Source of the DNA: Myxococcota bacterium
GTDB taxonomy: Bacteria > Myxococcota_C > UBA6777
NCBI GenBank assembly: GCA_023150835.1
Contig: JAKLKB010000024.1
Span: forward strand, 11,106 to 75,105
DNA length: 64,000 bases
Reading direction: 5' to 3'
Under the pieces are notes generated by a model. The model was not told the DNA's origin. It did not search any database and was given only the letters and a program-made list of their open reading frames with translations. Shown here in pieces: positions 58,825 to 64,000 of this stretch (position 1 is the first letter of the stretch; each line of letters starts with the position of its first letter). The position numbers and the translations under genes are program-made.

Positions 58825-59049
58825 ACAAGGCTGCATCGATTTTCGTGCGTGTAGCGGTGTTGCAAAGGAAGGGTGAGAAGAGCAAGGCTGCATCGATTTT
58901 CGTGCGTGTAGCGGTGTTGCAAAGGAAGGGTGAGAAGAGCAAGGCTGCATCGATTTTCGTGCGTGTAGCGGTGTTGCAAGGGAAGGGCGAGAAGAGCAAG
59001 GCTGCATCGATTTTCGTGCGTGTAGCGGTGTTGCAAGGGAAGGGCGAGA
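58825..59049. repeat. 57-nt tandem repeat, four copies
   Basis: Copies start at about 58825, 58882, 58939 and 58996 and contain GGCTGCATCGATTTTCGTGC and GTGTAGCGGTGTTGCAA. The period is a multiple of three (plus frame reads KAASIFVRVAVLQ). It lies between the divergent fusion-protein and kinase genes, so it sits in their shared promoter region. Confidence 0.88.
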
Positions 59050-59142
59050 TCTGGCCTCTTGCGGATGATGGAGTCGCGGGTTATCAAAGAGTGTTGGTTT
59101 AGGTGTGAAGAAGGCGGATTGAGTCGGGAGAACAAGCTGCGG

Positions 59143-61797
59143 ATGCCGAAGCAAAGTTGGCAACCATGTTGGTCGTGTGGGAACAGTGTGGCGTTGGGAA
59201 CACGCCGTTGTCCTCATTGTGGGGCATCGCAACAACGCGAGCAGACCGATCATCTATCAGGTCGATACCTCGGGGGATATCAGTTGGTTCGCCGCATCGG
59301 GCATGGCGGGATGGGGATGGTGTACGAAGCGGTTCACTTGCAATCAGGTTATCATTACGCGCTCAAGATCTTGCATCCGCAGATCTGCGAGGACGAAGTG
59401 ATGATCGAGCGGCTTCGTCGAGAGGCGCAGATCGCAACGACGCTGCGGCACAAGCACCTTGTGGAAGTGTACGAGTTGGGATTCGACGAGGGGTTGGGTT
59501 ATTTCCTTGTGATGGAGTTGTTGCAAGGGGATGAGTTGGCATCGTTGATGGCGAGCTATCCCGTGATATCGCTCGGTCGGGTGAGGGAGATCGTGGCGCA
59601 AGTGTGCGATGGTTTGGAGACAGCGCACCGTTTTCATGTGGTGCATCGGGATCTCAAGCCGGGGAATGTGTTTTTGTTGCAGCCCGAAAGCGGCCATGCG
59701 TACGTCAAGCTGCTGGACTTTGGGATCGCAAGGATCTTTGCCCAAGAAGGGCAGGCGCAACAGCTTACAGGGATGGGTTCTTCGTTGGGTACGCCCGATT
59801 ATATGCCGCCTGAACAGATCATGGGAAAGTTGGACACGATCGGGCCTTCGTCGGATATCTACTCGCTTTCCGTGATGATCTTTCGGGTGTTGACGGGCGT
59901 CTTGCCGCTCGACGGGCGGAATCTACTCAAGCTACTCAACCAAGTGATGTTCAAAAAGCCGCCGCGCCTTTCGGATTATGCGCCGATCTTCCAAGGCTCT
60001 TGGTTGGAAGATCTGATCTATCAAGGGATGGCAAAACACCCGCACGAACGGCCCCAAAGTATCGAAGAGTTTTCCTCGCGTTTTGAAGAAGCCTTAGAAG
60101 GCGATCCGCGCTTGTACCCGTTGCTCGAAGAGGGAAGTCGCCCCGGCTGGACTCCCAACCACCAAGTCCTCAAGGCCGAAGAAGGCGCAGGAGAAGAGGC
60201 GGACGAAGCTTGGATCGAACAAGAGCATCCACCGAGTTTTCATTTTGGCGGTGAAACCTACCGATTTGAAGGCTCGGAGTTGATCTCGGATAGCTCGGAT
60301 CATCAGACGGCGATCTCTCGTGTACCCGAAGTGGCGACAAGGGGTGGGGCAGAAGAGGCTGTGGATGCGGAGCTAGAGCAAGGTGTTTTGTACGGTGGTT
60401 CAGCACAACACGCCAGTCACGGAGGGCATGAGTCGCCAGATCTGCCTGCGAATGGATACCGTCACCCTTCGATGGTTCCGGGATATGGAGACGATGAAGA
60501 AGGGCCGACACGGGTGAGTCGAGGTGAAGCGGAGAACCTTCCCACAGGTTCAATATCGAACGCATCGACAGGATCCGCATCCAAAGCACCGAGCGGCTCG
60601 GCCTTGGGAGGACCCGCAGGGGCAGCGCTTGGTGAGAGCGGACCCACCTATCCTGTGGGGGTGCGCGCTGAGTCCGAAGGCAAGGGCGCTTTTTCACGAG
60701 CCGCAAACCGAGCGACGCCGTTGTGGGAGGCGATGGGTGGGGTTCCGCAAGAAGCGGCTTCGAGCAAAAAGCTGAGAGCACCGACCTCTTCGTCATCGAT
60801 CGCGATCCCGCCCGCATCGCCCGCGACCGCTTCGACTGCGGGGGCTTTTTCGCCCGCATCGCCCGCGACCGCTTCGACTGCGGGGGCTTTTTCGCCCGCA
60901 ACACCGTCCCCTGCATTTGCGCCGGCTTCTCCACCTTCTCCACCGTATTCACCGCCGCCTCCGTCTCCGTCTTCTGCACCTTACGCTGCGCAAGAGTCCG
61001 TGTCGAAGATCGACGAACCCACGCGCAGCGTCCGCGTTCAACGCAACGTGCCGCCCTCGTCCTTGTTGGCGGATATGGCGGAGCTTGCTTCGGCTGCTCC
61101 TTCGGAAGCCACAGCGTTGTTGAAACCCTCGGAAGCGACAGTGATGTTGCCAGCGGGAGCATCGTTGACGCCGACGGAGTCGACGGTGATGTTGCCAGCG
61201 GGCTCGGTGGCTTCGGGTGGGCCAACCGTTCAGACGGCCCGTAGCGGTGGAAAAACAACGGTCGAGCGGAAGTCTTCGCGGGTTCCCAAGCCATTGGCGG
61301 GAGGGATGGACGTGAAGGAGGGCGATGCAGGTTCGCCGTTGATGACAGCGCGTCTTCGTGTGAGTGAGCCTGTTGCAGCCAAGCCACCGTCGGGACTGGG
61401 GAGTTTGTTGCTTGGATTTTTGTTTGGGATCTTTTTGATCGCGGGAGTCTTGGTGGCGTGGTGGATGATGCGGGGGTTTTGGACAGAAGGCGGGCAGGGC
61501 GGAGCCGATGCACAAGCCGCCAAGCAGGATTATCGGCTGGAGATCCGCAGTCAGCCCGAAGGGGCGCGAGTGATGGTGCAAGGCCGATTCTTGGGGAATA
61601 CGCCGATCGTGGTCACGCGCAAGTCAGGGGATATCTTGGACTTTGTGGTGCTCAAAAACGGCTATTCGATGGCGGCAGAAACATGGGAAGCACAGAAAAA
61701 TGAGACGCGCCGCGTGATCTTGTTGAAGACAGGGCCTCAACGCCCTCAACCGCCCCAGCGCTCGCCATCTCGGACGCCCTCCCTTCCAAGGAACTAA
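59143..61797 (+). CDS. Ser/Thr protein kinase with zinc-ribbon start and C-terminal PEGA domain
   Basis: A bacterial Hanks-type kinase of 884 residues. An N-terminal zinc ribbon (PCWSCGNS, RRCPHCGAS) precedes the kinase domain (about 42-300): glycine loop GHGGMG, Lys in YALKIL, HRDLKPGN, DFG in LLDFGIAR and GTPDYMPPEQ. A disordered Ser/Ala/Pro region of about 400 residues follows, with two near-identical ASPATASTAGAFSP repeats. Then come a membrane helix (LLLGFLFGIFLIAGVLVAWW) and an extracytoplasmic PEGA domain (IRSQPEGARVMVQGRFLGNT). Such kinases are abundant in Myxococcota. ATG 59143 is chosen because it keeps the zinc ribbon at the N-terminus. Confidence 0.92.
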   Translation: MPKQSWQPCWSCGNSVALGTRRCPHCGASQQREQTDHLSGRYLGGYQLVRRIGHGGMGMVYEAVHLQSGYHYALKILHPQICEDEVMIERLRREAQIATTLRHKHLVEVYELGFDEGLGYFLVMELLQGDELASLMASYPVISLGRVREIVAQVCDGLETAHRFHVVHRDLKPGNVFLLQPESGHAYVKLLDFGIARIFAQEGQAQQLTGMGSSLGTPDYMPPEQIMGKLDTIGPSSDIYSLSVMIFRVLTGVLPLDGRNLLKLLNQVMFKKPPRLSDYAPIFQGSWLEDLIYQGMAKHPHERPQSIEEFSSRFEEALEGDPRLYPLLEEGSRPGWTPNHQVLKAEEGAGEEADEAWIEQEHPPSFHFGGETYRFEGSELISDSSDHQTAISRVPEVATRGGAEEAVDAELEQGVLYGGSAQHASHGGHESPDLPANGYRHPSMVPGYGDDEEGPTRVSRGEAENLPTGSISNASTGSASKAPSGSALGGPAGAALGESGPTYPVGVRAESEGKGAFSRAANRATPLWEAMGGVPQEAASSKKLRAPTSSSSIAIPPASPATASTAGAFSPASPATASTAGAFSPATPSPAFAPASPPSPPYSPPPPSPSSAPYAAQESVSKIDEPTRSVRVQRNVPPSSLLADMAELASAAPSEATALLKPSEATVMLPAGASLTPTESTVMLPAGSVASGGPTVQTARSGGKTTVERKSSRVPKPLAGGMDVKEGDAGSPLMTARLRVSEPVAAKPPSGLGSLLLGFLFGIFLIAGVLVAWWMMRGFWTEGGQGGADAQAAKQDYRLEIRSQPEGARVMVQGRFLGNTPIVVTRKSGDILDFVVLKNGYSMAAETWEAQKNETRRVILLKTGPQRPQPPQRSPSRTPSLPRN

Positions 61798-62175
61798 TGT
61801 TGCTGTGTGAGTATGTCCGTCCGCTGCTCGATGTCCCGATACACGGGCGGTTCGCGAACCGCCCCTACGCAAACTTCTGTTGTTGTGTGAGCGTGTCAGG
61901 GGAGGGAGAGAAAGTCGGAGGCAGCGAGGTTTTGGTTTTCCATGCCGCACGCTGTGGACGGGTTTCGTATAACGTTCTCAAACAAGACTGAGACAGGCCG
62001 AAGAAGTAAGCAGGGGACAGGCGTTCGTAAGAGAAAGCATCGAGGTGGTGTTTTTTTTGTTTGGTTGTTTTGAGCGGGTGTGGTACATCTTGCGCCCAAA
62101 AACGAAGGCTTGTGAGATCTCGATCAAGCCGGGTTTGAGTGGAGAAAAGTCCCGTAGGATAGGGGAAAGACAACG
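61798..62175. other. Intergenic region with degraded hairpin repeat
   Basis: A perfect 20-bp palindrome GGGCGGTTCGCGAACCGCCC lies at 61845-61864, followed by CTAC, the hairpin-core boundary used elsewhere in this window. GATACACGGG at 61839 and GGTTTCGTATAACG at 61960-61973 may be worn terminal repeats. TTGTTGTGTGAGCGTGTC echoes GCTGTGTGAGTATGTC 76 bases earlier. No gene is seen. Confidence 0.6.
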
Positions 62176-62883
62176 ATGCACGATCCAGAGCGCAACCCAG
62201 AACAAGCCTCACCGAAAACTGTCGAAGGCGAACGTATCGCTGCCGAGGCGCTTGTCGCAAGTGGGGAGAAGGCAGCCGAGGAAGCTGAGACGCTCGTTGA
62301 AGGCGAAGGCATCGCAGCCGAGGAAGCCGATCTCGAAGTGCCAGAGTTTGATGAGTTCGAGACGATCGAGGGGGAAGAAGGCCGTCGAGAAGGAGCGGTG
62401 TTTGTGGAACGCAGTACACGTGGGGCGTGGATCGTGATCGGCTTGACGTTGTGTCTGTCGTTTGGTTTGGCGTTGTTTTCTTACTCGCAATTAAAGACGT
62501 CCTCGCGTTATATCGAGTCTTCGGTGTATGGGTTTACGGAGTACGGCAAAAAGCTCGATGTTGTGGGCTGCGCAGAGAAAGCGTTGCAATGGAACCAGCA
62601 ATGTACGGCCCTCAAGAGTTTGTGTGTGGCCTCGCTGCAACGACTGGTGGGTGCGTGTTTGAACGCAAAGCAACGCATGGAAACATGCAAGCAAATGAAT
62701 CTGGGGCGAAACCAAGGGAACTTTACGTTCATGCGCTGCAAGCCCAAAAATCTGCAACGCGATCGAGACGCCAAAAAAGCCTGTGCGTATGCGTACGGGG
62801 CGGTGTGGAGTTATTGTCATCTGGTCCGTCGCCTTGGGAAAAAAGGTCTGCCGATGCCTGTGATCGTCGCGCCAGCGAAATAA
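62176..62883 (+). CDS. Single-pass membrane protein with cysteine-rich periplasmic domain, unknown
   Basis: A 235-residue bitopic protein. The first 80 residues are acidic and Glu/Ala-rich, with near-repeats of EGEGIAAEEADLEV type. A membrane helix (AWIVIGLTLCLSFGLALFSY, about residues 84-103) follows. The C-terminal 130 residues contain ten cysteines (VVGCAEKALQWNQQCTALKS, LCVASLQ, KQRMETCKQM, FMRCKP, KKACAYAYGAVWSYC) and many basic residues, suggesting a disulfide-rich extracytoplasmic fold. The ATG has AGGGGAAAGA upstream. ctaB begins 15 nt downstream, so the two are probably co-transcribed. No family is recognised. Confidence 0.72.
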   Translation: MHDPERNPEQASPKTVEGERIAAEALVASGEKAAEEAETLVEGEGIAAEEADLEVPEFDEFETIEGEEGRREGAVFVERSTRGAWIVIGLTLCLSFGLALFSYSQLKTSSRYIESSVYGFTEYGKKLDVVGCAEKALQWNQQCTALKSLCVASLQRLVGACLNAKQRMETCKQMNLGRNQGNFTFMRCKPKNLQRDRDAKKACAYAYGAVWSYCHLVRRLGKKGLPMPVIVAPAK

Positions 62884-62898
62884 AGAAAGAGGTTGATC

Positions 62899-63819
62899 AT
62901 GTCATCCGTTCAAACCGCGAGTGTGATGCCGATACCTGCGATCCATCCGCCTGCTTGGCGTGATTATCTAACGTTGACCAAGCCTCGTATTACAGCGATG
63001 TGCCTGATGATGACGGCGGGTGGGTATTGGCTGGCGATGAGCCGTTTTTCTGGGCTGCATCTGCTGTGGACTTTGCTCGGAAGTGCGGCGGTGGTGGCGG
63101 GTTCTTGCGTGCTGAATATGTACGCAGAGCGCGAGAATGACAAAAAGATGCGTCGAACAGCCCAACGCCCCCTTCCTGCGGGTCGGATGGCGGCATGGAA
63201 AGCGCTGGTGTTTGGCGTGGTTCTTTCGCTCGCAGGGACGGCGTTGTTGGCGGTGTTTGTGAATGTGTTGACGGCCTCGTTGGGAGCGATCGCGCTGTTT
63301 TCGTATGTGGGGCTGTACACGCCGCTCAAGCGCAAGACTTCGCTGTTTTTGTTGATCGGCACGATCCCGGGAGCGATACCTCCGTTGATGGGTTGGACCG
63401 CTGCGACGGGCGCGATCGAGTTGCCGGGCATGATGTTGTTTTTTGTGCTGTTGGCGTGGCAGCTACCGCATTTTCTGGCGTTGTCGTTGGTGTGCGAACG
63501 CGATTACGAGCAAGGCGGGATCCAGATCGTGTCGTTGGTACGTGGCGAGCGGAATGCCCGATTGCAAGCGTTGTTTTATTCGGTGATCTTGCTGGGAGTG
63601 AGCCTTGCGCTGGTGCCGTTTAAGGTGGCGGGTTGGTTTTATTTTTTCGCGGCGTTGGGGTTGGGGGTGTGGTTTTTGGTGATCGCGTTGCAGGGCTTGT
63701 CGGCTACGGCTCCAAAGCGTTGGGCGCATCGCTTTTTTTATGCTTCGTTGATCTATTTGCCGGCCTTGACAGGCGCATTGATGATCGACGCGATGATCCG
63801 CTTTTCTTATGGCGCATAA
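62899..63819 (+). CDS. ctaB: Protoheme IX farnesyltransferase (heme O synthase)
   Basis: Converts heme B to heme O by adding a farnesyl group, for heme-copper oxidases. The 306-residue UbiA-family membrane enzyme has YLTLTKPRITAMCLMMTAGG near the start, the Asp-rich substrate site NMYAERENDKKMRRTAQRPL (about residues 73-92), YTPLKRKTSLFLLIGTIPGA and LAWQLPHFLALSLVCERDYE, all CtaB hallmarks. About eight further hydrophobic segments follow. ATG 62899 is preferred with AGAGG at 6 nt; TTG 62893 is two codons earlier. No oxidase subunits are adjacent in the window. Confidence 0.95.
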   Translation: MSSVQTASVMPIPAIHPPAWRDYLTLTKPRITAMCLMMTAGGYWLAMSRFSGLHLLWTLLGSAAVVAGSCVLNMYAERENDKKMRRTAQRPLPAGRMAAWKALVFGVVLSLAGTALLAVFVNVLTASLGAIALFSYVGLYTPLKRKTSLFLLIGTIPGAIPPLMGWTAATGAIELPGMMLFFVLLAWQLPHFLALSLVCERDYEQGGIQIVSLVRGERNARLQALFYSVILLGVSLALVPFKVAGWFYFFAALGLGVWFLVIALQGLSATAPKRWAHRFFYASLIYLPALTGALMIDAMIRFSYGA

Positions 63820-64000
63820 TCCGATCTCCGAGAGATGCGCGATCGAGATACCAGCAGGATTTGCTGTGGCAGTCCTTTTGTTGGGCAGCCACACCTTGCT
63901 GCCCCTACATTTGTATGGTCGCATGATGTAGGGGCGGTACGCGAACCGCCCGATTCTTGGGCAGCCACAGGGGGCTGCCCCTACATTTGTATGGTCGCAT
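63820..64000. repeat. Hairpin repeat cluster running into the window edge
   Basis: GGGCAGCCACACCTTGCTGCCC, then CTACATTTGTATGGTCGCAT (63903 onward) repeated at the very end, with GTAGGGGC plus a GGTACGCGAACC stem between (63928-63951) and another GGGCAGCC...GGCTGCCC core. Several stem variants occur side by side. The element is cut by the window end. Confidence 0.75.

Overview
The window is one contiguous bacterial chromosome segment with moderate to fairly high GC and dense genes, and no rRNA, tRNA, phage or plasmid genes were recognised. The gene set suggests a Myxococcota-like (former deltaproteobacterial) organism. The grounds are a type II secretion operon in the order gspC-D-E-F-G-H-I-J-K-L-M-N with a PilM-like GspL, a Ser/Thr kinase with a C-terminal PEGA domain, an NtrC-type regulator, Cys-rich RCC1 lipoproteins and an AGPS-like FAD oxidase. 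This placement is inference; no marker gene was searched against a database.

Layout. Bases 1-9459 hold the tail of an AGPS-like oxidase, a CBS-pair protein, a methyltransferase, an exported MsrA, and on the minus strand pyruvate kinase, a divergent ClpX paralogue and an exported protein of 22 HEAT repeats. Bases 9460-18853 hold repeat arrays, a NADAR-family protein, an alpha/beta hydrolase, two unrecognised proteins (one of 1401 residues with a large Pro/Ala-rich middle), a Cys-cluster protein and a broken HEPN module. Bases 18962-35566 are the complete gspC-N operon plus a sigma-54 activator, all on the minus strand. Canonical clpX follows at 35741, then the rplM-rpsI operon with an enlarged uS9. 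Bases 38805-51339 hold a tiny membrane protein, CorA coupled to an orphan DUF2357/PD-(D/E)XK nuclease, exported hypotheticals, a TldD/PmbA-like protein without its metal motif, a Cys-rich lipoprotein, CysE and a 610-residue unknown. Bases 51576-63819 hold a 14-repeat RCC1 lipoprotein, a 12-TM oxidase-like domain fused to a serine beta-lactamase domain, a Ser/Thr kinase and CtaB.

Working together. The secretion genes form one operon, with the assembly platform (C, F, L, M, N), secretin (D), ATPase (E) and pseudopilins (G-K) all present; the prepilin peptidase is not in the window. Many neighbours encode exported or lipid-anchored proteins, so this is an envelope-rich segment, but none can be tied to the secretion system as a substrate from sequence alone.

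The most unusual feature is repeats. One family is about 115-155 bp with terminal inverted repeats of the type (G)TGATACGA-ATCC around a GTAGGGGC hairpin core. Its ends and hairpin stems change in a compensating way, and its first bases supply or abut stop codons of neighbouring genes. A second family of about 150 bp (family A) includes a copy between gspL and gspM flanked by a perfect 20-bp duplication of the gspL end. A third class is tandem arrays, mostly with periods divisible by three, some intergenic and some inside genes. The other leading candidate for new biology is the ClpX paralogue that has lost its zinc domain, RKH loop and IGF loop.
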